A stretch of 64,000 nucleotides of DNA from Corynebacterium sphenisci DSM 44792 (GCF_001941505.1 NZ_CP009248.1:992001-1056000); one strand, 5' to 3'. Shown: positions 37,908-48,228, numbered from the stretch's first letter. Numbers and translations are program-made. The notes: generated from the sequence alone by a model not told the origin.

Positions 37908-38906
37908 ATGGTGCAGATCGCGGTGATGGGGGCCGGATCCTGGGGGACCACCCTGGCGAAGGTCTTCGCCGACGCGGGCAACGAGGTGGCGCTGTGGTCC
38001 CGCCGCGAGGCGCAGGCCCGCCGGATCCAGATCACCCGGGAGAACCCCGACTACCTGCCCGGACTGGGCCTGCCCTCGGGGATCACCGCCACCGCCGATG
38101 CCGCGGGGGCGCTCGACGGGGCGGATATCGTGGTGCTCGCGGTGCCCTCGCAGACCCTGCGCGGCAACCTCGCCGAATGGCGGGCGCACCTGCCCGCCCA
38201 GGCCACGCTGCTCAGCCTCGCCAAGGGCATCGAACGGGGCACCCACCAGCGGATGAGCGAGGTGATCGCCGAGGTCGCGGACATCGCCGCGGACCGGGTG
38301 GCGGTGCTGTCCGGGCCGAACCTGGCCCGGGAGGTCGCCTCCGAGCAGCCCGCCGCCACGGTGATCGCCTGCGTGGACGAGAACCGGGCCCGGCTGGTGC
38401 AGGCCGCGGTGGCCACCGGCTACTTCCGGCCGTACACGAACACCGACGTGATCGGCTGCGAAATCGGCGGCGCCTGCAAGAACGTGATCGCCCTGGCCTG
38501 CGGGATGGCCACCGGGCAGGGCCTGGGGGAGAACACCCTGGCCACCATCATCACCCGCGGCCTGGCCGAGATCACCCGGCTGGGCCTGGCCGCCGGGGCG
38601 CGGGAGAAGACCTTCTCCGGGCTCGCCGGGCTCGGCGACCTGGTCGCCACCTGCTCCTCCCCGCTGTCGCGCAACCGCACCTTCGGGGAGCGCCTCGGCC
38701 GCGGGGACACCATGGAGCAGGCCCAGCACGCCACCCGCGGCCAGGTCGCCGAGGGGGTGATCTCCTCGGTGAGCGTCTCCGCGCTGGCCGAGGGCCACGG
38801 GGTGGAGATGCCGATCACCGCCGCGGTGCACGCGGTGTGCCACCGCGGGGTGGGCGTGCCGGAGACCATCCGGGCGCTGATGGGGCGCAGCCGCAAGGCG
38901 GAATGA
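37908..38906 (+). CDS. gpsA: NAD(P)-dependent glycerol-3-phosphate dehydrogenase
   Basis: Reduces dihydroxyacetone phosphate to sn-glycerol 3-phosphate for phospholipid synthesis. 332 aa. Dinucleotide loop [14 protein letters not shown] (about 5-18), catalytic Lys in [14 protein letters not shown], and [15 protein letters not shown] at 37908 after GGGAGGAG; a TACCCT box (37823-37828) would also allow a leaderless start at 37836, giving 24 extra residues, but the RBS-led start fits the family. ddlA follows, as in C. glutamicum. Confidence 0.95.
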   Translation: MVQIAVMGAGSWGTTLAKVFADAGNEVALWSRREAQARRIQITRENPDYLPGLGLPSGITATADAAGALDGADIVVLAVPSQTLRGNLAEWRAHLPAQATLLSLAKGIERGTHQRMSEVIAEVADIAADRVAVLSGPNLAREVASEQPAATVIACVDENRARLVQAAVATGYFRPYTNTDVIGCEIGGACKNVIALACGMATGQGLGENTLATIITRGLAEITRLGLAAGAREKTFSGLAGLGDLVATCSSPLSRNRTFGERLGRGDTMEQAQHATRGQVAEGVISSVSVSALAEGHGVEMPITAAVHAVCHRGVGVPETIRALMGRSRKAE

Positions 38907-38942
38907 GGGCCGGCCCCGCCGGCGGCGGTACCATCGGCGACC

Positions 38943-40058
38943 ATGAGCCAGACCAGCAGCACCCTCGGCGACCGGCCCACGGTCGCGGTCCTCTACGGCG
39001 GGGCCAGCCCCGAGCACCCCGTCTCCTGCATCTCCGCCTCGGCGATCCTGGCCACCCTGGACCCGGAGCGCTACCGGGTGGTGCCGGTGGGCATCACCCG
39101 CTCCGGCACCTGGGTGCCCGGCGTCGCCGACCCGGGCGGTGCGATCCCGGCCGGCGCGGACCTGCCCGAGGTCGCCGAACCCGGCCCCGGCGGGGTGCGC
39201 CTGGCGCTGTCCGCGGACCCGGCCCGGCCCGGTGAGCTGCGGGTGCTCTCCGGGCCGAACAAGGGCGCGGTGCACGCGGTGGCCGACGTGGTCTTCCCGG
39301 TGCTGCACGGGCCCAACGGGGAGGACGGCACCATCCAGGGCCTGCTGGAGCTCTCCGGGGTGCCCTACGTCGGCCCCGGGGTGCTCGCCTCGGCGGCCGG
39401 GATGGACAAGGAGCGCACCAAGAACCTGCTCGCCGCCGCCGGGCTGCCGATCGGGGAGCAGGTGGTGCTGCACCCCGGGGAGGGCCTGGACGCGGCGCAG
39501 CGCGAGCGCCTCGGGCTGCCGGTGTTCGTCAAACCCGCCCGCGGCGGGTCCTCCATCGGCATCTCCCGGGTCGCCGACTGGGCGGAGCTGGACACCGCCC
39601 TGGCGCTGGCCCGGCGGCATGACTGGAAGGTGATCGTGGAGCGCGGCATCGACGGCGCCGAGGTCGAATGCGGGGTGCTGCAGCACCCGGACGGCGCCCT
39701 GGTCGCCTCCGCCCCGGCGCTGCTGCGCGGCACCGGTGACTCGGCGGAGGGCTTCTACGGTTTCGAGACCAAGTACCTCGATGACGTGGTGGAGGCCGAG
39801 ATCCCGGCGCCCATCGGGGAGGCGGCCACCGCGGAGCTGCAGCGGGTGGCCCGGGCGGCGTTCCGGGCGCTGGGCTGCGACGGCCTGGCCCGGGTGGACT
39901 TCTTCGTCACCGAATCCGGACCGGTGATCAACGAGATCAACACCATGCCCGGGTTCACCCCGATCTCGATGTACCCGAAGATGCTCGCCGCCACCGGGGT
40001 GGCCTACCCCGAGCTGCTGGACATCCTGGTGCGCCGGGCGCTGGTCGCCCGCCGCTGA
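38943..40058 (+). CDS. ddlA: D-alanine--D-alanine ligase
   Basis: Joins two D-Ala with ATP for peptidoglycan precursors. 371 aa ATP-grasp enzyme: N-terminal YGGASPEHPVSCISA, HGPNGEDGTIQGLLEL, the active-site KPARGGSSIGIS, and metal-binding VINEINTMPGFTPISMYPKM at the end. ATG at 38943. Confidence 0.95.
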   Translation: MSQTSSTLGDRPTVAVLYGGASPEHPVSCISASAILATLDPERYRVVPVGITRSGTWVPGVADPGGAIPAGADLPEVAEPGPGGVRLALSADPARPGELRVLSGPNKGAVHAVADVVFPVLHGPNGEDGTIQGLLELSGVPYVGPGVLASAAGMDKERTKNLLAAAGLPIGEQVVLHPGEGLDAAQRERLGLPVFVKPARGGSSIGISRVADWAELDTALALARRHDWKVIVERGIDGAEVECGVLQHPDGALVASAPALLRGTGDSAEGFYGFETKYLDDVVEAEIPAPIGEAATAELQRVARAAFRALGCDGLARVDFFVTESGPVINEINTMPGFTPISMYPKMLAATGVAYPELLDILVRRALVARR

Positions 40059-40086
40059 CCGCCCCGGCGCGGCAGCCGGATCCGCC

Positions 40087-40125
40087 GCCGCCCCCGACCC
40101 GCGCGGCATGCGGGTCGGGGGCGGC
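40087..40125. terminator. bidirectional terminator ddlA / DUF3515 gene
   Basis: Perfect 16-bp arms (40087-40102 and 40110-40125). Confidence 0.75.
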
Positions 40126-40147
40126 GCGGCCGGTGGCCGGGGCGGGG

Positions 40148-41125
40148 CTACTCCTCGGAGGGGGCGGTGTTCTCCAGATTCGCCGCGATCGTGGCGGAGA
40201 GCTCCGGCAGCACCCCGGAGGACACCGCCACCGGCAGATGCACCGCCACGATCCGCTCCCGGCCCAGGGCGAAGTACGTCGCCGTGGTGCCCGAGGAGCG
40301 CTCCGCGTCGGTGAACCACACGATGTCGCCGACCTGGGTGAGCTGCCGATCGCCGTCATTGGCCGGGTCCGCCATCGCCGCGTAGCCGGCCGGCTCCGCC
40401 ACCCCGCAGCGCAGCGTGATCGCGTCGCCGTCGGCGTTCGCCCAGGCCGCGGTGGCCGGCGGCAGGGTCATGCCCTCGGGCAGATCCCCCTCGCCGAGCC
40501 GGTCGCGCTCCGCGATCGCGGCGGGCAGCGCGGCGAGCAGGCCCTCGCAGCGGCCGTCGGCGGCCGGGGCGGCCAGATCGGTCAGCGGCAGCGGGCCCGG
40601 CTCCGGGCCGGCGCCGAAGCCGGCGCCCATCCGCCCGGCGATCTCGGGCAGCACATCATCGTGATCGGAGGAGCCGGTCACCGCCACGATCGGGGAGGTG
40701 CCCACCGAGAACCAGGTCACCAGATCCAGATCCGGGGTGTCGTCGGCGACCCGCAGCCAGGTGACGTCGCCGGCCTCGACGGTGCGCGACAGGGTGGTGT
40801 ACTGCGCCGGGACCGGCGCCCCGCAGCGCACCGTGACCCGGTCGTCGGTGAAGTCCCGGTACAGCGCCGCGCCCGTCGGGGCGGGCTCGGCGAGCTCGGC
40901 GCGCTGCAGCCGGCCCAGGGAATCGGGCAGCGCCGCCACCAGCTCCGCGCATTGCGGCGAGTCGTCCATGGGCATCTCCACGGTCGGCAGCAGCACCGGC
41001 TGCCGGGCGGCCCGATCCTGCATGATCTTGGTGGCGACGATGACGCCCAGCGCCAGCGCCACGGCGAGCGCCAGCGCGATCCCGGCGCGCCGGCGGCTAC
41101 CCTGGTCCTGAACCTTGTCTCCCAT
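40148..41125 (-). CDS. membrane-anchored protein with two DUF3515-like domains
   Basis: 325 aa from the ATG at 41125. A short cytoplasmic N-terminus and one membrane segment (about 14-32) anchor two tandem domains outside the cell. Domain 1 (about 50-180) and domain 2 (about 185-325) share the pattern C-LVAALPDSLGR...VTVRCGAPVPAQY and C-LLAALPAAIAE...ITLRCGVAEPAGY, each with two Cys likely forming a disulfide. DUF3515 proteins next to ddl and thiL are usual in actinobacteria, but usually with a single domain. Function unknown; cell-envelope role likely from context. Confidence 0.8.
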   Translation of the reverse strand: MGDKVQDQGSRRRAGIALALAVALALGVIVATKIMQDRAARQPVLLPTVEMPMDDSPQCAELVAALPDSLGRLQRAELAEPAPTGAALYRDFTDDRVTVRCGAPVPAQYTTLSRTVEAGDVTWLRVADDTPDLDLVTWFSVGTSPIVAVTGSSDHDDVLPEIAGRMGAGFGAGPEPGPLPLTDLAAPAADGRCEGLLAALPAAIAERDRLGEGDLPEGMTLPPATAAWANADGDAITLRCGVAEPAGYAAMADPANDGDRQLTQVGDIVWFTDAERSSGTTATYFALGRERIVAVHLPVAVSSGVLPELSATIAANLENTAPSEE

Positions 41126-41177
41126 GGGGCCCCAGTCTAGCCACCGGCCGCGCCCCGCCGATCCCCGGGAAGGACCC

Positions 41178-42137
41178 GTGCCCGCGCACCAGACGACCAT
41201 CTCAGAGGTGGGGGAGCATGCGGTGATCGCCGCCATCCGCGAGGTCGCCCCCTCGGCCCGCAACGGCGACGATGCCGCGGTGCTGTCCATGACCACCCCC
41301 AACGCCCGCTACGTGGTCACCACCGACATGCTCGTCGCCGGCCGGCATTTCCGCCTGGACTGGTCCAGCCCGGAGGAGATCGGGGCCAAGGCGGCGGTGC
41401 AGAACTTTGCCGACGTGGAGGCGATGGGCGCCCGGCCCACCGCCCTGCTGCTGGGTCTGGCCGCCCCCGGGGACACCCCCCTGGAGACGGTGGTCGGCAT
41501 CGCCCGCGGACTGCACGCCCAGTGCGGCACCTGCGCCGCCGAGATCGTCGGCGGCGACGTCGTCGGCGGGGAGGCGCTCACCGTGTCGGTGACCGCGATC
41601 GGGGAGCTCGGCGGCCCGGCGAAGCCGCTCACCCTGGACCGGGCCCGCCCCGGCGACACCGTGATCGCCGCCGGGGTGATCGGGGCCTCGGCGGCGGGGC
41701 TGGCGCTGCTCGAGCGCTTCGGCGCGCCGGCCGCGGTGCCCGCGGAGTTCGCCGGGCTGGTGCGCGCCCACCTGGTGCCCGACTTCGCCTACGGCCGCGG
41801 CCCGGTGGCCCGCGCCGCCGGGGCGGGCAGCCTCACCGACAACTCCGACGGGCTGCTGGTGGACCTCGGCCAGATTGCCGCCGCCTCCGGGGTGGCCATC
41901 GACGTCGACGGGGCGGCGGTGGCGCCGGATGCGGCGCTGCGCCGCGCCGGGGACGCCGTCGGCGCCGACCCCTGGGACTGGGTGCTCACCGGGGGCGAGG
42001 ACCACACCCTGCTCGGCACCATCAACGGGGAGCCGCCCACCGGCTTCCGGGCCATCGGCCGGGTGGTCCGCGGCGACGGCCAGGTGCGCGTCGACGGGGC
42101 GGAGCCCTGGTTGCGCGGCGGCTGGGTGAGCTTCTGA
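41178..42137 (+). CDS. thiL: thiamine-monophosphate kinase
   Basis: Phosphorylates thiamine monophosphate to the active cofactor thiamine diphosphate. 319 aa PurM-like fold: NGDDAAVL near residue 29, [41 protein letters not shown] and the late [12 protein letters not shown] start at 41178 after GGGAAGGA. The stop overlaps the ung start (TGATG), beginning a four-gene coupled run thiL-ung-fakA-like-recG. Confidence 0.94.
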   Translation: MPAHQTTISEVGEHAVIAAIREVAPSARNGDDAAVLSMTTPNARYVVTTDMLVAGRHFRLDWSSPEEIGAKAAVQNFADVEAMGARPTALLLGLAAPGDTPLETVVGIARGLHAQCGTCAAEIVGGDVVGGEALTVSVTAIGELGGPAKPLTLDRARPGDTVIAAGVIGASAAGLALLERFGAPAAVPAEFAGLVRAHLVPDFAYGRGPVARAAGAGSLTDNSDGLLVDLGQIAAASGVAIDVDGAAVAPDAALRRAGDAVGADPWDWVLTGGEDHTLLGTINGEPPTGFRAIGRVVRGDGQVRVDGAEPWLRGGWVSF

Positions 42138-42811
42138 TGGCCGCCCGCGACCGGCTGCCGGTGGAGGACGGCTGGGCCGAGGCGCTGGCCCCGGTGGCCG
42201 ACCGGATCCACGCGATGGGCGATTTCCTGCGCGCCGAGAACGCCGCCGGCCGCGGCTACCTGCCCGCCGGGGCGGATGTGCTGCGCGCCTTCGGCTACCC
42301 CTTCGACGAGGTCAAGGTGCTCATCCTCGGCCAGGACCCGTACCCCACCCCGGGGCACGCGATGGGCCTGAGCTTCTCCGTGCAGCCCCAGGTGCGCCCG
42401 GTGCCGCGCTCCCTGGCCAACATCTACCGGGAGCTGCACGCCGATCTCGGCATCGCGCCCCCCGAGCACGGGGATCTGCGCCCCTGGTGCCGGCAGGGGG
42501 TGGCCCTGTTCAACCGGGTGCTCACCTGCACCCCCGGCCGGCCGGGTTCGCACCGCCGCCGCGGCTGGGAGGAGATCACCGGCCACGCGATCTCCGCCCT
42601 CGCCGCCCGGGACCGGCCCCTGGTGGCGATCCTGTGGGGCCGGGACGCCCAATCGGCGGCCCCGCTGCTCGGCGACCATCCCCGGATCGAGAGCCCGCAC
42701 CCCTCCCCGCTGTCGGCGAACCGGGGCTTCTTCGGCTCCCGCCCGTTCAGCCGGGCCAATGCGGAGCTGGTCCGGCTCGGCGCGGACCCGGTGGACTGGC
42801 GGCTAGCATGA
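42137..42811 (+). CDS. ung: uracil-DNA glycosylase (family 1)
   Basis: Removes uracil from DNA. 224 aa with catalytic Asp in [16 protein letters not shown] (about 58-73), NRVLT, and the [17 protein letters not shown] leucine loop with catalytic His. ATG at 42137 overlaps the thiL stop; its own stop overlaps the next start (ATGA). Confidence 0.95.
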   Translation: MAARDRLPVEDGWAEALAPVADRIHAMGDFLRAENAAGRGYLPAGADVLRAFGYPFDEVKVLILGQDPYPTPGHAMGLSFSVQPQVRPVPRSLANIYRELHADLGIAPPEHGDLRPWCRQGVALFNRVLTCTPGRPGSHRRRGWEEITGHAISALAARDRPLVAILWGRDAQSAAPLLGDHPRIESPHPSPLSANRGFFGSRPFSRANAELVRLGADPVDWRLA

Positions 42812-44448
42812 GCGCCATGGGCGAGACCAGGACCATCGACGGCGCCGGCCTGCTCGGCTGGGCGCGCCGCTCGGTGGCCGCGCTGCGCCGCCGCCGCGAG
42901 GAGATCAACGAGCTCAACGTCTTCCCGGTGCCGGACTCCGACACCGGCTCCAACATGGCCGCGACCATGGGCGCGGCGCTGGCCGCCGCGGAGGACGCCG
43001 CCGCGGCCGCCGGCGGGGACGCCGCCGCGGCGACCCGGGAGATCGGCGCCGCCCTGGCCAAGGGGGCGGTGCACGGCGCCCGCGGCAACTCCGGCACCGT
43101 GCTCTCCCAGGTGCTGCGGGCCATCGCCGAGGCCGCCCGGGCGGGCCGGATCGACGGCGCCGACGTGCGCCGGGCGCTGGCCCAGGCGGTGGACCTGGTG
43201 GACCGGGCGATCGCCGACCCGGTGGAGGGCACCATCCTCACCGTGCTGCGCGAGGCCGCCGCCGCGGCCGGGGCCACCGGCTCCGCGGACGCCCGCGCGG
43301 TGGTGGAGGCCGCCGCGGAGGCCTCCCGGGTGGCGCTGGCGCAGACCCCCTCCCAGCTGGCGGTGCTGCGCGAGGCCGGGGTGGTCGACGCCGGCGGCGC
43401 CGGGCTGGTGCTGCTGCTCGATGCGCTGGCCGACGAGCTCGGCGCCGCGGTGCCCGCCGCGCCCGCGCTGCGGGTCGGCCACGCCGGCCACGCCGGCCGG
43501 CCCGGGCCCGCCCCGCGCGGGGCGCGGCCGGACCCGGGCGGCCACGGGCGGGCCGGGGGCCGGCTGGAGGTGATGTTCCACCTGCCCGGCGAACCCGGCA
43601 CCGAGGACCTGCTCCGGGAGCGCCTGGCCGGGCTCGGCGACAGCCTGGTGCTCGCCGGGGACGCCGAGGGCGGCACCATGGTGCACATCCACACCGCCGA
43701 CGCCGGGGCGGTGCTCGAGGCCGCCCTGGAACTCGGCCGGCCCGGGTCCATCCGGATCGAGATCCTCGACGAGGCGGCGGTGCCGGAGGCCCCCTCCCGG
43801 GTGGTGCTCGCCCTGGTCGCGCCGGGCCCGCTGGCGGAGCTGATGGGCTCCTCCGGGGCCCGCCCGGTGCACCCCGGGGCGGACCCGGTGGCCGCGGTGC
43901 GCGAGGCGATCGCCGGCTGCGCCCCGGAGGTGGAGATCGTGCTGCTGCCCAATGGGCTGGTCGGCAACCGGGGCCTGGTGGAGATCGAGCTGGCCGCCCA
44001 TTCCGGGGGCCGCACCCTGGCGATCATCTCCGCGCCCACCGCCGCCAACGGGCTGGCCGCGCTGGCCGTGCACGACCCGGAGCTGCCGCTGGCGGTGGAC
44101 GCCTACGCGATGGGCGAGGCCGCCGCCGGGGTGCGCACCGCGGAGCTGACCCGCGCCGCCGGGCCGGGGCTCACCGCCGCCGGGCCCTGCGCCGCCGGGG
44201 ACGTGCTCGCCGAGGTCGGCGGGGACATCCTGGTGGTCGCCCCGGATCTCGCCACCGCGCTGCCGCGCACCGTGGACCTGATGCTGCGCTCCGGCGGGGA
44301 GCTGGTCACCCTGCTGCTCGGCGACGGCGCCGCCGCGGAGCTCGCCGCGGCGCTGCGCGCGCACCTGGGCCGCAGCGCCCCCGGGGTGGACGTCGCCGCC
44401 TACGCCGCCGAGGGGATCGGCTCGCTGATCCTGCTCGGCGTGGAGTAG
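42808..44448 (+). CDS. DAK2-domain protein (FakA/YloV-like)
   Basis: 546 aa. N-terminal DhaL/DAK2 kinase domain (about 1-200) with the nucleotide/Mg signature [14 protein letters not shown] and [13 protein letters not shown]; the middle and C-terminal FakA_C region includes [17 protein letters not shown] and [10 protein letters not shown]. FakA phosphorylates exogenous fatty acids held by FakB. The loop at about 215-250 is Gly/Pro/Arg-rich. ATG overlaps the ung stop. Position between ung and recG is the usual actinobacterial one; no fakB is seen here. Confidence 0.88.
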   Translation: MSAMGETRTIDGAGLLGWARRSVAALRRRREEINELNVFPVPDSDTGSNMAATMGAALAAAEDAAAAAGGDAAAATREIGAALAKGAVHGARGNSGTVLSQVLRAIAEAARAGRIDGADVRRALAQAVDLVDRAIADPVEGTILTVLREAAAAAGATGSADARAVVEAAAEASRVALAQTPSQLAVLREAGVVDAGGAGLVLLLDALADELGAAVPAAPALRVGHAGHAGRPGPAPRGARPDPGGHGRAGGRLEVMFHLPGEPGTEDLLRERLAGLGDSLVLAGDAEGGTMVHIHTADAGAVLEAALELGRPGSIRIEILDEAAVPEAPSRVVLALVAPGPLAELMGSSGARPVHPGADPVAAVREAIAGCAPEVEIVLLPNGLVGNRGLVEIELAAHSGGRTLAIISAPTAANGLAALAVHDPELPLAVDAYAMGEAAAGVRTAELTRAAGPGLTAAGPCAAGDVLAEVGGDILVVAPDLATALPRTVDLMLRSGGELVTLLLGDGAAAELAAALRAHLGRSAPGVDVAAYAAEGIGSLILLGVE

Positions 44449-44452
44449 CCCG

Positions 44453-46642
44453 GTGCTGGGCTGGCGGCGCTCGCCCGCGGCGGCCGCCCCGCTGCGCGAG
44501 GTGCTCGACGCCCCCGCCGCGCGCGCCCTGCGCGAGGCCCTCGGCCTGGAGTCGGTCGGGGATCTGCTCACCCTGGTGCCGCCGCGCTGGCTGGGCCACG
44601 ACGACGGACTCGACGTGGGCCCCGCCGACGAGGGCCGCACGGTCACCGCGATGGTCACCGTCACCCGGCTGGGCCGCGACCCCGCCGAGGGCGATCCCGG
44701 CTACTACCGGCGCCGGGGCCGGCGCCCCCGGCCCCGGGAGGTGCACATCACCGACGGCGCCCGGCAGCTGGTGATGCCGGTGTTCGGCCAGGCGGCGCTG
44801 CTGCGCCGGCTGCGCCCGGGCAGCCGGCTGCTGGTGCTCGGCCAGGTCCGGGCCACCGCCGCCGGGATGCAGCTGGCCAACGCGGACTTCCTGATCCTCG
44901 GCCCCGGCGGGGAACCGCGGGCGGCCACCGGCCGGCTGGAGAAGCTGCTCGCCGCCGCCGAGGACGTCGGCGAGCTGCGCCGGCTGCTGGACCGCCCGGC
45001 GCTGCCGCTGCACCGGGGCCGGCGCGGCCTGCCCGGGATCGCGGTGGCGCTGTACCTGGACCGGGTGCTGCGCGCCCTGCCCGAGCAGCCGGAGCCGCTG
45101 CCGGAGCCGCCGCCGGGGCTGCCCGGCTTCGACGCCGCCCTGCGCGGGCTGCAGTTCCCGCCGGCCGGCGGGCCCGGCCCGGCGCTGGCCCGGCTGAAGT
45201 ACGACGAGGCCCTGGAGCTGCAGCTGGCCCTGGCGCTGCGCCGGCGTGACGCCGCCCGGCGCACCGCCCCGGCCTGCCCGCCGCGCCCCGGCGGGGTGCG
45301 CGAGCGGCTCACCGCGGCGCTGCCCTTCGAGCTCACCGGCGGCCAGGCCGCGGTGCTCGCCGAGATCGACGCCGACCTGGGTGCGACGGCCCCGATGAAC
45401 CGGCTGCTGCAGGGCGAGGTCGGCTCCGGCAAGACCGCGGTGGCCGCCCTGGCCATGGCCCGGGTCGTCGACGCCGGCCGGCAGTGCGCGCTGCTGGCGC
45501 CCACCGAGGTGCTCGCCGCCCAGCATGCGCGCACCCTGGCCGGGCTCTTCGGCGAACTCCCGGACGGGCCCCGGGTGCTCACCCTCACCGGGTCCATGTC
45601 CGTGCCGGAGCGCCGGGCGGCGCTGCTGGCGATCGTCACCGGGGAGGTCGACGTGGTGGTGGGCACCCATGCGCTCATCTCCGAGGGGGTGGAGTTCTTC
45701 GATCTCGGGCTGGTCGTCGTCGACGAGCAGCACCGCTTCGGGGTGCGCCAGCGCGACCGGCTGCGCGACCGGGGCCGCGACGGGCTCACCCCCCATGTGC
45801 TGGTGATGACCGCCACCCCCATCCCGCGCTCCATCGCGATGACCGTCTTCGGGGACCTGGCGGTGTCCACCCTCGCGGAGCTGCCCGGGGGCCGGGCCGG
45901 GGTGGACACCGCGGTGGTGCCGGTGCTGGAGAAGCCGCGCTGGGCGGAGCGCGCCTGGGCCCGGATCCGGGAGGAGGTCGCCGGCGGCGCCCGGGCCTTC
46001 GTGGTCTGCCCCCGGATCGACGCCGGCGACCCCGGCGACGGGGCCGTCGCCGGCGACGAGTCCCTGGAGTCGGTGCTGCCGCTGGTGCGGGAGAAGCTCG
46101 CCGGGCTGCGCATCGGGGTGCTGCACGGCCGGCTGCCGGCGGCGGAGAAGGAGGCCCGGATGGCCGGGTTCGCCGCCGGGGAGGTCGACGTGCTGGTGTG
46201 CACCAGCATCGTCGAGGTGGGCGTGGACGTGCCCGAGGCCACGGTGATGATGATCCGCGGCGCGGAGAGCTTCGGGGTCTCCCAGCTGCACCAGCTGCGC
46301 GGCCGGGTCGGCCGCGGCGGCGCCCCGGGGCTGTGCCTGCTGTGCACCCGCACCGAGCCGGGTACCCCGGAGCGGGAGCGGCTGGAGGGCATCGCCGCCA
46401 CCGTCGACGGCTTCCGGCTCGCCGAACTGGACCTGCGGCAGCGCCGGCACGGCGACGTGCTCGGCGAGGAGCAGTCCGGCGCCGGCGGCGGCCTGGGCGT
46501 ACTCGACCTCATCGCCGACGCCCGGATCATCCGCCGCGCCCGGGTGGACGCGGAGCGGATCGCCGCCGCCGATCCGGCGCTGGCCCGGCGGCTCACCGCG
46601 GACATCACCGCCGAGGAGTCGGACTACCTCGAGCGCGGCTGA
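44453..46642 (+). CDS. recG: ATP-dependent DNA helicase RecG
   Basis: Remodels stalled replication forks and branched DNA. 729 aa: wedge/OB domain (about 60-160), helicase motif I GEVGSGKTAV near residue 321, motif II DEQHRFG near 424, motif III TATPIPRS, and motif VI QLRGRVGRG. GTG at 44453, 4 bp after the previous stop. Slightly longer than usual because of a basic loop near residues 80-100 ([15 protein letters not shown]). Confidence 0.95.
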   Translation: MLGWRRSPAAAAPLREVLDAPAARALREALGLESVGDLLTLVPPRWLGHDDGLDVGPADEGRTVTAMVTVTRLGRDPAEGDPGYYRRRGRRPRPREVHITDGARQLVMPVFGQAALLRRLRPGSRLLVLGQVRATAAGMQLANADFLILGPGGEPRAATGRLEKLLAAAEDVGELRRLLDRPALPLHRGRRGLPGIAVALYLDRVLRALPEQPEPLPEPPPGLPGFDAALRGLQFPPAGGPGPALARLKYDEALELQLALALRRRDAARRTAPACPPRPGGVRERLTAALPFELTGGQAAVLAEIDADLGATAPMNRLLQGEVGSGKTAVAALAMARVVDAGRQCALLAPTEVLAAQHARTLAGLFGELPDGPRVLTLTGSMSVPERRAALLAIVTGEVDVVVGTHALISEGVEFFDLGLVVVDEQHRFGVRQRDRLRDRGRDGLTPHVLVMTATPIPRSIAMTVFGDLAVSTLAELPGGRAGVDTAVVPVLEKPRWAERAWARIREEVAGGARAFVVCPRIDAGDPGDGAVAGDESLESVLPLVREKLAGLRIGVLHGRLPAAEKEARMAGFAAGEVDVLVCTSIVEVGVDVPEATVMMIRGAESFGVSQLHQLRGRVGRGGAPGLCLLCTRTEPGTPERERLEGIAATVDGFRLAELDLRQRRHGDVLGEEQSGAGGGLGVLDLIADARIIRRARVDAERIAAADPALARRLTADITAEESDYLERG

Positions 46643-46690
46643 GCCCGGTCCCGCCGGGCGGGGCGGCCGCGGGCCCGTAGAATCGGGCCC

Positions 46691-46972
46691 ATGAGCGTCT
46701 CTCCCGAGGATCCCGCCGGCCGCGCCGGCACCGCCGACCCGGCCGAGGTGGCCGTGCACGCGCCCTTCGCCGGGGTGGCCCGCACCCTCGTCGCCCCCGG
46801 CGCCGAGGTCGCCGCCGGCGAGGCGATCGCCGTGGTGGAGGCGGTGAAGCTGGAGGCCCCGGTGGTCGCGCCCTGCCCGGGCACCGTCGCCGAGGCCCTG
46901 CCCGGCGATTTCGCCGACGTCGCCGGCGGGGACGTGCTCGCCCGGATCCGGCCGGCCGGGGAGGGGCGCTGA
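46691..46972 (+). CDS. orphan biotinyl/lipoyl-attachment domain protein
   Basis: 93 aa. After a 20-residue variable start the chain is a single biotinyl-domain fold (VHAPFAGVARTLVAPGAEVAAGEAIAVVEAVKLEAPVVA, given only by its ends: about residues 22-60). The modified Lys lies in EAVKLEA; the usual biotin motif is AMKM, so both flanking Met are replaced. Similar stand-alone proteins sit between recG and rsmD in other corynebacteria. Which carboxylase it serves, if any, is unknown. Its stop overlaps the rsmD start. Confidence 0.78.
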   Translation: MSVSPEDPAGRAGTADPAEVAVHAPFAGVARTLVAPGAEVAAGEAIAVVEAVKLEAPVVAPCPGTVAEALPGDFADVAGGDVLARIRPAGEGR

Positions 46973-47592
46973 TGCGGATCATCGCCGGCATCGCCCGGGG
47001 CCGCCGGCTCACCGCCCCGCGCGGCACCGCCACCCGGCCCACCGCGGACCGCGCCAAGGAGGCGATCTTCTCCTCCTGGCAGCAGCGCTTCGGCATCGAG
47101 GGCACCCGGGTGCTGGACCTCTTCGCCGGCACCGGGGCGCTCGGCCTGGAGGCGCTGTCCCGCGGCGCCGAGCGGGTGGTGCTGGTCGAGGACTCCGCCC
47201 CGGCGGCGGCCGCCATCCGGGCGAACATCGGGGCGGTCGGCCTGCCCGGGGCGGAGCTGGCGGAGATGCGCGCCTCGACCTACCTGGCCGGCGCCCCGGC
47301 CGGCTACTTCGACCGGGTGATCGCGGACCCGCCCTACGAGCTCGCCGACGCCGCGGTCACCGAGATGCTCGCCGCGCTGCGCCCGGCCCTGGCCGCCGAC
47401 GCGGTGGTCACCGTGGAGCGCTCCGCGGCGGACCCGGCGACGACCTGGCCGGCCGGCTACGCCGAGCTGGTGCAGAAGGCCAAGCGCAAGACCCACGGCC
47501 GGGCCCGCTTCGACACCGCCATCTGGGTCGGCCCCGCCGCCGGCGACGCGGCCGCCGCCCCGGAGGCGGCCGCGGGGGAGGGGCCGCGATGA
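46972..47592 (+). CDS. rsmD: 16S rRNA (guanine966-N2)-methyltransferase
   Basis: 206 aa. RsmD signature: RIIAGIARGRRL start, RPTADRAKEAIFSSW, SAM loop DLFAGTGALGLEALSRGA (about 50-67) and catalytic DPPYEL near 120. ATG overlaps the previous stop (TGATG); coaD overlaps its end by 4 bp. The last 20 residues are an Ala-rich tail. Confidence 0.94.
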   Translation: MRIIAGIARGRRLTAPRGTATRPTADRAKEAIFSSWQQRFGIEGTRVLDLFAGTGALGLEALSRGAERVVLVEDSAPAAAAIRANIGAVGLPGAELAEMRASTYLAGAPAGYFDRVIADPPYELADAAVTEMLAALRPALAADAVVTVERSAADPATTWPAGYAELVQKAKRKTHGRARFDTAIWVGPAAGDAAAAPEAAAGEGPR

Positions 47593-48068
47593 CCCGCGCC
47601 TGCTTCCCCGGCTCCTTCGACCCGGTGACCATGGGCCACGTCGACGTGGCCCGCCGCGCCTGCGCCCAATTCGACGAGGTGACCATGCTGGTCACGCACA
47701 ACCCCGCGAAGACGGGCATGTTCACCCCGGAGGAGCGGATGCGGCTCATCGCCGACTCCACCCCCGGGCTGGACAACCTGCGGGTGGACTCCTGGACCGG
47801 GCTGCTCGTCGACTACACCACCGCGCACGGCATCACCGTGCTGGTCAAGGGGCTGCGCTCCGCCCTGGACTACGAGTACGAGCTGCCCATGGCGCAGATG
47901 AACCGGCGGCTGTCCGGGGTGGAGACCATGTTCCTGCTCACCGACCCCCGCTACGGCTACACCTCCTCGACCCTGTGCAAGGAGGTCGCCGGCTTCGGCG
48001 GGGACCTCACCGGGCTGGTGCCCGACCCGGTGGCCGCGGCGCTGCGCGGGCGCGCCGGGCGCGGCTGA
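47589..48068 (+). CDS. coaD: phosphopantetheine adenylyltransferase
   Basis: Adenylates 4'-phosphopantetheine to dephospho-CoA. 159 aa with FPGSFDPVTMGHVDVARRA (T/H-x-G-H motif, residues 6-24) and KGLRSALDYEYELPMAQMN and TSSTLCKEVAGFGGDL. ATG overlaps the rsmD end (ATGA). Last chromosomal gene before the prophage. Confidence 0.95.
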   Translation: MTRACFPGSFDPVTMGHVDVARRACAQFDEVTMLVTHNPAKTGMFTPEERMRLIADSTPGLDNLRVDSWTGLLVDYTTAHGITVLVKGLRSALDYEYELPMAQMNRRLSGVETMFLLTDPRYGYTSSTLCKEVAGFGGDLTGLVPDPVAAALRGRAGRG

Positions 48069-48083
48069 GCCCGCCGGCGCGGA

Positions 48084-48144
48084 GCCGCCCCGCCGGGTGC
48101 GGGGGCGGCGCGCCCGGGCGGCGCCGGGGACACGCCCCCGGCGC
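48084..48144 (+). terminator. terminator hairpins after coaD
   Basis: Two stems: 8-bp GCCGCCCC/GGGGCGGC (48084-48091, 48102-48109) and 9-bp GCGCCGGGG/CCCCGGCGC (48121-48129, 48136-48144). Confidence 0.55.
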
Positions 48145-48186
48145 GCCCACCGCGCCAATCGCCGCTGCGCACGTACCATCCGGATC

Positions 48187-48228
48187 ATGTACCGCGTCTT
48201 TGACCACCTGGCCCGGAAATCCATTTGA
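48187..48228 (+). pseudogene. 5' remnant of an interrupted gene (sepIVA-like start MYRVF)
   Basis: A leaderless-type promoter (TACCAT, 7 nt before the ATG) leads into a 13-codon ORF MYRVFDHLARKSI and stop, just before the convergent integrase end. Actinobacterial SepIVA/DivIVA-like septation proteins start with MYRVFEAL and, as I recall, in corynebacteria lie directly after coaD. The simplest reading is that the phage entered near the 5' end of that gene. Only five residues support the identity. Confidence 0.45.
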
